The notes under the pieces: generated by a model
The model's input: the letters and a program-made list of their open reading frames with translations, nothing else
What the model was told of the DNA's origin: nothing
The model's database searches: none
Program-made: the position numbers and the translations under genes
In this document: piece after piece, positions 32,164-40,889 of the stretch
How positions within the stretch are numbered: the stretch's first letter is position 1
Layout: each line of letters opens with the position of its first letter
Source of the DNA: an uncultured Acidobacteriia bacterium
Lineage (GTDB): Bacteria > Acidobacteriota > Terriglobia > Bryobacterales > Bryobacteraceae
DNA length: 49,906 nucleotides
Direction: 5' to 3'
Assembly (NCBI GenBank): GCA_903907865.1
Contig: CAIVPR010000013.1
Coordinates: forward strand, 1 to 49,906

Positions 32164-35100
32164 ATGTTCCTACGACTCAGCGCGAAACTAGCGCACCTCT
32201 TCACTTCCACGAACAAGAGAAACGGCCAAAGCTACTACAATGCTGGTTCCGTGCGCATCCAGACCGGCTCGGCATGGGCGGTGGAGGCCAGGGTGCAGGG
32301 CTCGCAGCGTTACGAGGTCGAGTTGGAGTTGGTGGATGGCGATCTCACGCTGTACTGTGATTGTCCCTATTTCGAATCCGAGGGCCCGTGCAAGCATCTC
32401 TGGGCAACTGTACTGGCTGCGGAAGCACGGGGGTATCTTTCCAAGGTCCAGTCGATACAGAGCATAGCTGGATTTGGCTTCGACGATCTGATGGACGAGT
32501 TTGCCGGAAGGAATCTGAGCTTGTTCGAGGATCCCAAGTCCGCACCGCTCGTGGCGAGACCATCCTCGACACCGAGGCCCCCGGCGTGGAAGAAGCAAGT
32601 TGCCAGCCTCTTTCAAGAGGAAGCCATCCAGTCCCGCGGCGAGTGGCCCGCCAAGCGGCAGATTCTCTATGTCGTGGAGTTGTCGGCCAGCATTGGGGCC
32701 GACCAAATCTCGCTTGCACTTTGGACCCGCGACCGCAAGGTGAACGGCGATTTCGGGCGCGCGTCCCCTCTCAATCTGCAGCGCAGCCAGATCGCGTCGC
32801 TGCCAGTCGCGGAAGACCGCGAAATTCTCTCGGCCTTAACCGGTGCCAGCCAGTATTACAGTCACAGCACCCACTATGGCCAGGTTCCCACAACCAACGT
32901 CATCCCGGAGCCTTTGTCCTATAAGATCATTCCGCTGGTCGCCGGTACTGGGCGCTGCTACCTGCGCGCCAATTCCGCATCCCAGGATTTTGAACTCCTC
33001 GCGTGGGATGAAGGCACCCCGTGGCGATTCGAGTTGGAATTGAAATCGGGCAACAAGGCCCAGGGTGGCGGTCCAGTCTGGGTGCTAACCGGCGTTCTGC
33101 GGCGGGGAGACGACCGCATGGATGCATCCGCACCCGCCCTCGTGACGCGGGGCGGCCACCTTGTCGCGAAGGGGATGTTGGCACCGCTCGCGCACGACAC
33201 GAACTTCAGCTGGCTGTCGCAGCTCCGGAAGATCGGCAAGATCCAGGTACCTGCGCAAGATGGCGACGAATTCCTGTCCACCTTGCTCTCCACGCCCGGC
33301 CTGCCCCGGCTGGAAGTGCCGGAACAACTGCACTTTGAAGAGGTATCCCTTCCGCCCCGCCCCCGCCTGCGCATTCGCGCCGCCAACCGTCTGGACGCCA
33401 GCGCAAGGCTCCAGGCGGAATTGTCCTTCGACTACGAGGGCCGGCTGGTAGCGGCTACGGAAAAGTCCGGCGGGTTCTACGATGCCTCCACCCGCCGCTT
33501 CGTTCGTCGCCACACCGCCGCGGAGGAGGCGGCTGCAACCTTATTGAACGAGGTGGGGGTTCGATTCCGCCCGGCCAACTACTATGAACCCGAACCGGCA
33601 TGGGAATTGGCTCCCGCCAAGCTGCCCCGCGCGGCGCGGACGCTGGTGGAAGCCGGTTGGCATCTGGACGCGGACGGCAAGGTTTTCCGGCGCCCGGGCG
33701 CGTTCCATATGGACGTTTCCAGCGGCGTCGACTGGTTCGAGCTCAACGCCGGAGTCGAATACGGCGATACCTCCGCCAAACTGCCCGAACTGCTCGAAGC
33801 GCTTCGCCGCGGCGAAAGCATGGTGAAGCTTGACGATGGCACCTACGGCATGCTCCCCGATGAATGGCTCCGGCGCATCGGAATGTTCGCCGGCATGGGT
33901 ACGGCCGAGCACGGACACATCCGCTTCCGCCCCAGCCAGGCGGGCCTGCTGGACGCCTTGCTGGCCGCCCAGCCGGAGGCAACTTTCGACAAGAATTTCG
34001 CCCTCGTCCGCGACGAGTTGCGGAACTTCCACGGAGTGACCGCAGCCGAGCAGCCGGCTGGCTTCGTCGGCCACCTGCGCGACTACCAGCGCGAAGGCGT
34101 CGGCTGGATGGACTTCCTCCGCCGCTTCTCCTTTGGCGGTTGCCTGGCCGACGACATGGGTGTGGGCAAGACCGCCCAGGTCCTGGCGATGCTGGAACAG
34201 CGCCGTGAACTGCGGGTGGCTGGAAAAACACCGGGGCCTTCCCTCGTGGTAGCTCCGCGGTCGCTGGTTTTCAACTGGAAGCAGGAGGCGGAGCGTTTCA
34301 CGCCCCAGTTGCGCGTTCTCGATTACACCGGTTTGAACCGGGGCGGCACCGACTTCTCCGCCTACGACCTCATCCTCACCACCTACGGAACCCTGCGCCG
34401 GGACGCCGTACGCCTGAAGGACGTCGAGTTCGACTACGTGGTGCTGGACGAGGCGCAGGCGGTGAAGAACGCCATTACGGAATCGGCCAAAGCCGTCCGC
34501 CTGCTGCGCGGCCAGCATCGGCTCGCGCTGAGTGGCACGCCGGTCGAAAACCATTTGGGCGAGTTGTGGTCGCTGTTTGAGTTCCTGAATCCAGGCATGC
34601 TCGGCGCGGCCGGTGCGTTCCAAGGCGCTTTCAAGGTCGCCAGCGGGGCGGGCCGCGGCTTGGACCGCAGCTTGGACGAAGACACACGCAAGATGCTGAC
34701 CCAGGCATTGCGCCCCTTCATCCTGCGCCGCACCAAACAGCAAGTGGTCCGCGAACTGCCCGAAAAGAACGAACAGACTCTCTATTGCGAACTGGAGCCG
34801 GCGCAGCGCAAGCTCTACAACGAGCTGCGCCAGCACTACCGCGACAGTTTGCTGTCCCGAATTGAGTCCCAAGGTCTTGCCAAATCGAAAATCATGGTGC
34901 TGGAAGCGCTACTGCGCTTGCGCCAAGCGGCCTGCCATCCCGGCTTGATCGACGTGAAGCGTTCCGGCGAGCCGAGCGCGAAGCTGGAACTCCTGTTGGA
35001 ACAGCTCCACGAGGTCATGGGCTCCGGGCAAAAGGCGCTGGTCTTCTCCCAGTTCACCAGCCTTTTGAAGATTGTACGCGACCGTCTCGACAGCGAGGGA

Positions 35101-35481
35101 GTGGTTTACGAGTATCTGGACGGCCAGACCCAGGACCGCCAGTCAAAAGTGGAGCGCTTCCAGTCCGATCCCGATTGCATGCTGTTCCTGATCAGCCTGA
35201 AAGCCGGGGGCTTGGGCCTCAATCTCACCGCCGCCGAATACGTGTTCCTGCTGGACCCGTGGTGGAACCCGGCAGTGGAGGCGCAGGCGGTGGACCGTGC
35301 CCACCGCATCGGCCAGACGCGACCAGTTTTCGCCTACCGGCTGATCGCCCGCGACACCGTGGAAGAGAAAGTGCTCGAACTCCAGAAGTCCAAGCGCGAC
35401 CTCGCCGCCGCGATCATCGGCGAAGACAACGCCCTGATCCGGGATCTCCGCCGCGAAGACTTGGAGTTGTTGCTGTCCTAA
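32164..35481 (+). CDS. SWIM-domain SNF2-family helicase
   Basis: 1105 residues. A SWIM zinc finger near the N-terminus (CDCPYFESEGPCKHLWA: CxC-x8-CxH) is followed by a long middle region and a full SNF2 motor: DDMGVGKTAQVLAML (motif I), LDEAQAVKN (II), LSGTPVENHLGELW (III), LVFSQFTSLLKIV (IV), LISLKAGGLGLNLTAA (V) and QAVDRAHRIGQTR (VI). It would translocate on double-stranded DNA and remodel protein-DNA complexes. ATG 32164 (MFLRLSAKL) is used; a TTG at 32113 keeps the frame. Such SWIM/SNF2 proteins are chromosomal in many bacteria and also occur in defence islands, so a housekeeping role is not assured. Confidence 0.88.
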   Translation: MFLRLSAKLAHLFTSTNKRNGQSYYNAGSVRIQTGSAWAVEARVQGSQRYEVELELVDGDLTLYCDCPYFESEGPCKHLWATVLAAEARGYLSKVQSIQSIAGFGFDDLMDEFAGRNLSLFEDPKSAPLVARPSSTPRPPAWKKQVASLFQEEAIQSRGEWPAKRQILYVVELSASIGADQISLALWTRDRKVNGDFGRASPLNLQRSQIASLPVAEDREILSALTGASQYYSHSTHYGQVPTTNVIPEPLSYKIIPLVAGTGRCYLRANSASQDFELLAWDEGTPWRFELELKSGNKAQGGGPVWVLTGVLRRGDDRMDASAPALVTRGGHLVAKGMLAPLAHDTNFSWLSQLRKIGKIQVPAQDGDEFLSTLLSTPGLPRLEVPEQLHFEEVSLPPRPRLRIRAANRLDASARLQAELSFDYEGRLVAATEKSGGFYDASTRRFVRRHTAAEEAAATLLNEVGVRFRPANYYEPEPAWELAPAKLPRAARTLVEAGWHLDADGKVFRRPGAFHMDVSSGVDWFELNAGVEYGDTSAKLPELLEALRRGESMVKLDDGTYGMLPDEWLRRIGMFAGMGTAEHGHIRFRPSQAGLLDALLAAQPEATFDKNFALVRDELRNFHGVTAAEQPAGFVGHLRDYQREGVGWMDFLRRFSFGGCLADDMGVGKTAQVLAMLEQRRELRVAGKTPGPSLVVAPRSLVFNWKQEAERFTPQLRVLDYTGLNRGGTDFSAYDLILTTYGTLRRDAVRLKDVEFDYVVLDEAQAVKNAITESAKAVRLLRGQHRLALSGTPVENHLGELWSLFEFLNPGMLGAAGAFQGAFKVASGAGRGLDRSLDEDTRKMLTQALRPFILRRTKQQVVRELPEKNEQTLYCELEPAQRKLYNELRQHYRDSLLSRIESQGLAKSKIMVLEALLRLRQAACHPGLIDVKRSGEPSAKLELLLEQLHEVMGSGQKALVFSQFTSLLKIVRDRLDSEGVVYEYLDGQTQDRQSKVERFQSDPDCMLFLISLKAGGLGLNLTAAEYVFLLDPWWNPAVEAQAVDRAHRIGQTRPVFAYRLIARDTVEEKVLELQKSKRDLAAAIIGEDNALIRDLRREDLELLLS

Positions 35482-35503
35482 CTCCGATCCCGAAGGCATG
35501 TTA

Positions 35504-35540
35504 CCGAGCCACGACCGCAAGGGAGTGTTCGAGCCATGCG
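35504..35540 (+). repeat. Dispersed 3'-end repeat, copy 3
   Basis: CCGAGCCACGACCGCAAGGG followed by AGTGTTCGAGCCATGCG begins 23 bp after the SNF2 helicase stop. It matches copies 1 and 2 except for a short deletion (TTTCTTC missing after AGTG). Confidence 0.75.
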
Positions 35541-35604
35541 CCGCCATTCTCGAGAACCCGCCAGCCCTGATCCACATTGGACTCCTCCGCCATCCAATCC
35601 ACCC

Positions 35605-36159
35605 CTACTCCCCCAACAACCCCAACCGATAAACCCCCAAAAAATACGGATTCTCCGCCACCGGCCGCCACTCCACCGACGGATCCCCGGTCAACGACTC
35701 CACCGTAACCTTGTGCGGACGCTCGCCGGCCATGTAAACCACCCACTTCTTCGGCGACGGCACCACTTGGCTTGGCCCGATGTACACCATCAGTTGCGAC
35801 GTCACCCCTGGCCTGTCGTACATCAACAGGTCGCCGGGCACCGCGTCCGCGATGTCCTTCGAAACAAGGTGCGGGTTGAGCGCGTCCGCCGATGTCGCCG
35901 CGTGCACCGACGGGATCACCGGAAATACCGGCAGTTCGATCGCCTTCATCCACCGGCGGTCGTGCTCGGTCAACGCATGCCTCGCCGCCCACACCACCAG
36001 ACTCTTGCCGTCCACCACGTCCGGCACCTTCTTCCTCGCGTAGAAGCGCGATTCCACCAGAAACGTGAACCACCGCTGGAACGCCGTGCGATCCGGACTG
36101 GGACCCGCATGCAGGGCCAACGCCACCACAAGTGCCATCGCCACTCGAACAGTACGCAT
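35605..36159 (-). CDS. Secreted DUF1175-like protein
   Basis: 184 residues. A signal peptide (VRVAMALVVALALHAG) precedes DRTAFQRWFTFLVESRFYAR, VPDVVDGKSLVVWAARHALT and ADAVPGDLLMYDRPG, with a long C-terminal stretch. This resembles DUF1175, a secreted family encoded beside alpha-2-macroglobulin-type proteins in other bacteria. D-C at the family's catalytic-like position (DCAAL in typical members) reads DGKSL here, so a catalytic cysteine is not visible. No macroglobulin gene is present. Function unknown. Confidence 0.65.
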   Translation of the reverse strand: MRTVRVAMALVVALALHAGPSPDRTAFQRWFTFLVESRFYARKKVPDVVDGKSLVVWAARHALTEHDRRWMKAIELPVFPVIPSVHAATSADALNPHLVSKDIADAVPGDLLMYDRPGVTSQLMVYIGPSQVVPSPKKWVVYMAGERPHKVTVESLTGDPSVEWRPVAENPYFLGVYRLGLLGE

Positions 36160-36222
36160 AGTGGCCCCAGTCTATCGAGCCCCGTCCCGTTTTGAAACAC
36201 CAAAAGTAAGGGATAGTACCGC

Positions 36223-36228
36223 TACAAT
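36223..36228 (+). promoter_or_regulatory. -10 box giving a leaderless transcript
   Basis: TACAAT ends 6 bases before the TTG start of the metallophosphoesterase, so transcription should begin at the start codon itself. No ribosome-binding site exists between the two. Confidence 0.5.
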
Positions 36229-36234
36229 GCCTAT

Positions 36235-36855
36235 TTGAAGCTCCTCATCTTCTCCGACCTCCACGGCGACACCCTCGCGCTCCAACGCCTCATGGCCACC
36301 CCAGCCGACTACTACATCTGCGCGGGCGACCTCGTCAACTTCGGCCGCAACCTTGACGCCATGGGCGAACTCATGCGCCCGCACGCCGACCGCGTGTACG
36401 TCCTCCCCGGCAACCACGAATCCGCCCACCAAATCACCGATTTCTGCGCCCGCTTCGGCTTCCACGACTTCCACGGCCTCACGTTCGAAGTCCAAGGCTT
36501 CCACGTCACCGGCCTCGGCTACTCCAACCCAACCCCCTTCAACACCCCCGGCGAGTACTCCGAAGAGGAACTCGAAACCCGCCTCCACGCCTTCGACGGC
36601 CTCAAGCCGATGATCTCCATCTGCCATGCGCCGCCCCACGGCACCATGCTCGATAGGATCACCAACCTCCGCCACGCCGGCAGCCGCTCCATCCGGGCGT
36701 TCCTCCAGCGCGAGCAGCCCCGCTACTTCTTCTGCGGCCACATCCACGAGGCCGCGGGCGTCGGCCAGAAGCTGGGCCCGACCTCGGCCATGAACGTCGG
36801 CAAGCGCGGCTATCTTCTGGATCTGGACCAACAATCCGAACTGGGGTTTCTATAA
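36235..36855 (+). CDS. Calcineurin-like metallophosphoesterase
   Basis: 206 residues with all five metallophosphatase motifs: FSDLHGD, AGDLVNFG, PGNHES, CHAPPHG and CGHIHE. It hydrolyses phosphoesters with two metals in the cytoplasm; the substrate is unknown. The start is TTG 36235, because the motif begins at residue 7 and no other start codon precedes it. The next gene's ATG directly follows its stop, so they are coupled. Confidence 0.85.
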   Translation: MKLLIFSDLHGDTLALQRLMATPADYYICAGDLVNFGRNLDAMGELMRPHADRVYVLPGNHESAHQITDFCARFGFHDFHGLTFEVQGFHVTGLGYSNPTPFNTPGEYSEEELETRLHAFDGLKPMISICHAPPHGTMLDRITNLRHAGSRSIRAFLQREQPRYFFCGHIHEAAGVGQKLGPTSAMNVGKRGYLLDLDQQSELGFL

Positions 36856-37251
36856 ATGCTGAACTACATCGAATACCACGACGCTTCGCCCGAAGTCCGG
36901 GCGGTCTACGACGACATCATGGCGGTCCGCAAGACCGACTGGATCAACAATTTCTGGAAATCGCTGGCCAACGACCCGGCCACCCTCCGCCGGACATGGG
37001 AATCGATCAAGGAGATCATGCGTCCGGGCGGCGCTCTCAACCCGCTCACCAAGGAACTGATCTACGTCGCGGTCAGCACCACCAACCAATGCGGCTACTG
37101 CATCGCCTCGCACACCGCGGCCGCACGCAAGGCGGGCATGACCGACGCCATGTTCGGCGAACTGATGGCGGTCGTCGGGATGGCGAACGAGACCAACCGG
37201 CTGGCGTCCGGCTACCAAGTGGAAATCGACGAGCCCTTCCGACCTCGCTGA
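36856..37251 (+). CDS. AhpD-like / carboxymuconolactone decarboxylase-family protein
   Basis: 131 residues. NQCGYCIASHTAAARKAGM contains the CxxC-x3-H redox motif of AhpD-like peroxidases, preceded by LTKELIYVAVSTTNQ. It would use the cysteines to reduce peroxides or bind quinone-type substrates. Its ATG abuts the metallophosphoesterase stop with no gap, so translation is coupled; the biochemical link between the two is not evident. Trimer or hexamer formation is known for the family. Confidence 0.85.
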   Translation: MLNYIEYHDASPEVRAVYDDIMAVRKTDWINNFWKSLANDPATLRRTWESIKEIMRPGGALNPLTKELIYVAVSTTNQCGYCIASHTAAARKAGMTDAMFGELMAVVGMANETNRLASGYQVEIDEPFRPR

Positions 37252-37272
37252 CCCCGCATGATGAGCATGCTG

Positions 37273-37296
37273 CCGAGCCACGACCGCAAGGGAGTG
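37273..37296 (+). repeat. Dispersed 3'-end repeat, copy 4 (short)
   Basis: CCGAGCCACGACCGCAAGGG plus AGTG, then the match ends. It lies 22 bp after the AhpD-like gene stop, again at a gene's 3' end. Confidence 0.7.
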
Positions 37297-37329
37297 ACTA
37301 GCCTACTATCGACCACGCGTGCTAAAACC

Positions 37330-37668
37330 GTCCCACCGAACGGGTCGGGTGCGAATTGGGAGGCAGGCTTTCTTTGTCAACAAGTCCTCAAGACACTGGA
37401 CGTCGAACAGCCGGAGACCAGTGGCGGTCAGTTGTTCGGCGCGGGCCAGCCCCTCGCGGATGGACGGGCCAAACACGGCGTTTTCCATCAAGTCGTATGT
37501 CACCGGCATCCTGCTTGCCTCCTCCCTTACTTCTTCCGAAAGCCGTCGCAATCCCGACCACATTATCTCCCAAATGCGGGCTGTCGACGCGTATTGCGAA
37601 CCAGCGGCACCCCGCTTTCCGTTGTGGGGCAGGTTGGCAACCTGCGCGGAGTCTTCAGTCGTAGACAT
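37330..37668 (-). pseudogene. Remnant of an Rpn/DUF4351-type protein gene
   Basis: The minus strand reads WSGLRRLSEEVREEASRMPV, then TYDLMENAVFGPSIREG, then jumps to LTATGLRLFDVQCLEDLLT. Full proteins of the recombination-promoting-nuclease-like group have a MPVTYDLMEN helix, a charged EG repeat, and a C-terminal DUF4351 ending in a L-x-A-L-x-LRLxDxxxLEDLL helix. The middle is deleted and the nuclease N-terminus is absent. Not functional. Confidence 0.55.
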
Positions 37669-37764
37669 GTACCAGACTTATCCAGGCAGACCTTCGCTAG
37701 CGAACCGTCCCCGCTGGTCAACACCTCCGCACGCGCCCTCAAGGCGCGGATCTGCTGCTTCTCT

Positions 37765-37860
37765 CCTACTCTGCAGGGCGGCCATTCCTAGCCATGCCAC
37801 TACGTGCTCGCTGGGTGTTGTGGCTTCGGCCATTCCTGGCTGCGGCAGCCTTTTATACGG
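37765..37860 (-). repeat. Dispersed repeat family 2, copy C
   Basis: Contains GCAGGGCGGCCATTCCTAGC and then GGCCATTCCTGGCTGCGGCA, an internal near-duplication of the GCCATTC motif. The orientation is opposite to copy A. It forms the upstream edge of the STAND NTPase promoter. Confidence 0.5.
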
Positions 37861-37952
37861 CCAGAACCGGGCTGCCCGGCGCCCCCAGCCGCCTTCACCA
37901 CCCGCCCGCACTTTTATTTCCCACCCCAAACACCCTTCCAACCACATTTCGC

Positions 37953-37958
37953 TATAAT
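37953..37958 (+). promoter_or_regulatory. -10 box of the STAND NTPase gene, leaderless
   Basis: TATAAT lies 6 bases before the ATG at 37965, so transcription should begin at the start codon itself and the transcript is leaderless. It also argues for this ATG over the earlier in-frame codon at 37794, which lies in repeat sequence. Confidence 0.5.
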
Positions 37959-37964
37959 TCTGAA

Positions 37965-40799
37965 ATGCCCTTCCGGAAGTGGGGACGCGTCAGCAATCTC
38001 CTCGCCGCAGTCACTCTCCTCACGCTCGCCTGGACTTTCTACTTCGCCTACCACGCCGGGAATGACAAAAAGGAACTGTACAACGCCCTAGCCGCCCTGG
38101 TCGCGTGCGTCGCTGGCTTCCTCATCTCCCTCGTCCTCGACAAACGCAAGGAAGAAGCCGCCACCCAGGAAGCCCGCAACAACCACCACATCCGGCACAA
38201 CTTCGCCGTCGCCCTCCAACAGGCCATCCAACTTCCCGACACCGCAGTCCTCCTTCCCGCCGACCAGCTCGACGCCTGCAACCGCCTCCTCACCCAAGCG
38301 CTCAACACCCCCGCAATCCTCGACGGCATCCTCCCCGAACCGATTTCCACCCCCATCTGGGTAGCCCGCGTCCTCCGCCCCAAAGACCCCCTCCCGTTGT
38401 CCCTCTTCGTCGCCCGCATCTTCGCCGCCGACCCCGCCCTCGCCCGTCTGCCCGACCCCGCGGCCCACCAGTTCGCCTCCACCATCCTGCCCCTCTTCCA
38501 CGACCGCTACAAAGCCGAAGTATCCCGCGGCGGCCCCGGAGCCGTCACCGAAATCGTCAAGGGCCTCGACGACATCAGGCAGGGCCTCCAACAATTGCGG
38601 CACGACTCCCCCGCCCCAACCCCCACCCCCACCCTCCTCACCGGCCCCACCGACCACCGCATCCAGCCCATGCGCGGCTTCTTCACCGGCCGCGCCCCCG
38701 ACCTCGCCAAAATCACCAGCTTCCTCGCCGGCCAGGACCGCTTCGCCGTCGTCACCGGCCAACTCTACAGCGTCGAGGGCGGCCCCGGCATCGGCAAAAC
38801 TGAAATCTGCAAAGCCGCCCTCCGCGCCCACCTCGCCGCCACCCCCGCCTGCCGCATCCTCTACGCCGACCTCACCGGCGTCCGCAACGCCGACACCCTC
38901 CGCGCCACCCTCGCCCGCCTTCTGGGCGACGAGAAACTCGCCGAGTCCCCCCACCGCCTCCTCGACACCCTCCACCACGCCGCCGACATCCTCTACCTCG
39001 ACAACCTCGAGGACGCCCTCCCCGAACGCGACGACTCCGCCGCCGCCGTCTTCCTCTGGCTCGAACAAATCGTCATGGGCCCCGTCCGGGTGCTGGCCTC
39101 CTCCCGCCGCAAGCTCGACAGCATCGCCCTCGACCTGCCCCTCGGCAGGCTGCAGCTCGACGAAGCCGTCGCCACCTTCAACCATTTCTGGAACGCCGCC
39201 ACTTCCGGCAACGCCGTCGGCCAGCCCCTCGACCCCGTCCGCGACCTCGCCCCCGGCAGCGACTTCCGGGCCTTCCTCGACAAGGACCTCGACTGCCACG
39301 CCCTCTCCATGCGCCTCCTCGGCTCGCAACGCACCGAATGGGGCACATGGCGCGAACTCCGCAAGCAGTGGCAACTCCGGCGCACCCACCTGGCGTTCGA
39401 CCCCCGAAACCCGCTGGCAAAAACCGACCGCCGCCACAGCCTCGACATCTCCATCTCCCTGACCTTCTCGCAGGTCGAGGCCAACCCCGACGCCACCCGC
39501 CTCTGGATCGCCTCCGCCTGCTTCCCGGACGGCATGGGCCAAGCCGCCTTGCAGGCCCTGGTCCCCGACCCCGACAACCGCCACAACGCCGTGTCGCTCC
39601 TGCGCCGCCTCAGCGTGGCCGATGGCGGCCTTGCGGGAAATCAGAACCCCAGCCTGGCCTTCATGGCCGCGCTGCGCCAGTTCGCCGCCGGGTTGGACAC
39701 CGCGCAGACCCTGCCCGTGTGGCGAGACTGCTTGTCCTACTTCGCGGAACTGGCGCGGTGGGTCCGGTCCACCGAATTGGGAGCAACCGCCGCCGAAAGG
39801 GGCAACGCCCTCGACACCTTCGCCCGCGACTTTGGCAACCTGCGCGAGACGCTGCTCGAGGTCACCCGCCCGACTGCCCCCGAAGCAGCCCTAATTTCCC
39901 TGGTCGAGGGCATCTGTACTTCCCTCCACTACACTTGGCAATTCCACACGCTGGCGTCGGTAGACGTCCTCCGCCACCTCGAGGCCGCGTTCGCCCGCAC
40001 CGGTCGCGCCCACTCCCGCGCCAACACACTCAAAGCCCTCGGCGACCTCGAACGCCGTCTCGGACAGGTCGACTCCGCCCGCCTCCGCTACAACGAGGCC
40101 CTCCCACTCTACGTCGCCGAACAAGCCAATCTCGGCCGCGCCAACACCCTCCTGGCTCTCGGCGAACTCGAACGCCGTCTCGGCCAGGTCGACTCCGCCC
40201 GCCTCCGCTACAACGAGGCCCTCCCACTCTTCGTCGCCGTACAAGACAACATCGGCCGCGCCAACACCCTCAAGGCTCTCGGGGACCTCGAAAGCCGACT
40301 CGGCCAGGTCGACTCCGCGCGCCTCCGCTACAACGAGGCCCTCCCCCTCTTCGTCGCCGTACAAGACAACATCGGCCGCGCCAACACCCTCCAGGCTCTC
40401 GGCGACCTCGAACGCCGTCTCGGCCAGGTCGACTCCGCCCGCCTCCGCTACAACGAGGCTCTCCCGCTATACGTCGCCGAACAAGACAACCTCGGACGCG
40501 CCAACACCCTCCAGGCTCTCGGCGACCTCGAGATCGACGTGGAGGATTTCGCTGCGGCTCGGCGGTGTTATGACATAGCGGTGCCCTTATACCGATCCGA
40601 GCGGGAATTGATCGGCTTGGCTCAAGCGTTGGCGACAGTGGCGTTACTGCAGTGGACAGCGGGAGACCGGGCCGCCGCCAGGAATTCCGCCGCCCAAGCC
40701 CGAGAGGCGGCACGGAACAGCAACACGCCGCCTGTCGTCGACTGGGTCGAAAACTATCTCGCGCGGGCCGAGCAGAAGTTCGAAGTCGGCCAACCCTAA
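37965..40799 (+). CDS. Membrane-anchored STAND NTPase with TPR repeats
   Basis: 944 residues. Two membrane helices start the protein (LLAAVTLLTLAWTFYFAYHA and LAALVACVAGFLISLVL). The STAND/NB-ARC NTPase follows: Walker A GGPGIGKT (272-279), Walker B ILYLDNLED near 345, then the winged-helix-like region DISISLTFSQVEANPD. From about 686 there are four near-identical 40-residue TPR units (RANTLKALGDLERRLGQVD, SARLRYNEALPLYVAEQANL) and a diverged tail ending WVENYLARAEQKFEVGQP. STAND proteins detect a ligand through their repeats and oligomerise; many are antiphage sensors. The effector here is unknown, and the membrane anchor replaces the usual N-terminal effector. A fragment of a related protein's tail lies at 46845-47068. 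Confidence 0.8.
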   Translation: MPFRKWGRVSNLLAAVTLLTLAWTFYFAYHAGNDKKELYNALAALVACVAGFLISLVLDKRKEEAATQEARNNHHIRHNFAVALQQAIQLPDTAVLLPADQLDACNRLLTQALNTPAILDGILPEPISTPIWVARVLRPKDPLPLSLFVARIFAADPALARLPDPAAHQFASTILPLFHDRYKAEVSRGGPGAVTEIVKGLDDIRQGLQQLRHDSPAPTPTPTLLTGPTDHRIQPMRGFFTGRAPDLAKITSFLAGQDRFAVVTGQLYSVEGGPGIGKTEICKAALRAHLAATPACRILYADLTGVRNADTLRATLARLLGDEKLAESPHRLLDTLHHAADILYLDNLEDALPERDDSAAAVFLWLEQIVMGPVRVLASSRRKLDSIALDLPLGRLQLDEAVATFNHFWNAATSGNAVGQPLDPVRDLAPGSDFRAFLDKDLDCHALSMRLLGSQRTEWGTWRELRKQWQLRRTHLAFDPRNPLAKTDRRHSLDISISLTFSQVEANPDATRLWIASACFPDGMGQAALQALVPDPDNRHNAVSLLRRLSVADGGLAGNQNPSLAFMAALRQFAAGLDTAQTLPVWRDCLSYFAELARWVRSTELGATAAERGNALDTFARDFGNLRETLLEVTRPTAPEAALISLVEGICTSLHYTWQFHTLASVDVLRHLEAAFARTGRAHSRANTLKALGDLERRLGQVDSARLRYNEALPLYVAEQANLGRANTLLALGELERRLGQVDSARLRYNEALPLFVAVQDNIGRANTLKALGDLESRLGQVDSARLRYNEALPLFVAVQDNIGRANTLQALGDLERRLGQVDSARLRYNEALPLYVAEQDNLGRANTLQALGDLEIDVEDFAAARRCYDIAVPLYRSERELIGLAQALATVALLQWTAGDRAAARNSAAQAREAARNSNTPPVVDWVENYLARAEQKFEVGQP
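40021..40530 (+). repeat. Tandem 120-bp TPR-coding repeats
   Basis: Four units of 120 bp start at 40021, 40141, 40261 and 40381, with a partial fifth at 40501. They differ at only a few positions each, including synonymous ones, so the array arose or was homogenised recently. One unit encodes 40 residues, one longer than the 34-residue canonical TPR, which is the Kinesin/NB-ARC-type spacing. Confidence 0.9.
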
Positions 40800-40889
40800 T
40801 CCCCCCAATCGCCACGTTCCGCACCGCCCCCTGTGAACGCGCAAAGCACTCAAAACAACCTGCCCCGCGACCGCTAAACTTGTCTTGCC

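Noticed and set aside
33541-34872. 443-codon frame on the minus strand
   Set aside because: Antisense to the SNF2 helicase motor motifs.
38088-39584. 498-codon frame on the minus strand
   Set aside because: Antisense to the STAND NTPase; made of Gly/Val/Glu runs typical of a shadow of high-GC coding DNA.
40021-40530. CRISPR array
   Set aside because: The 120-bp units are contiguous, in frame and without spacers; they encode TPRs.
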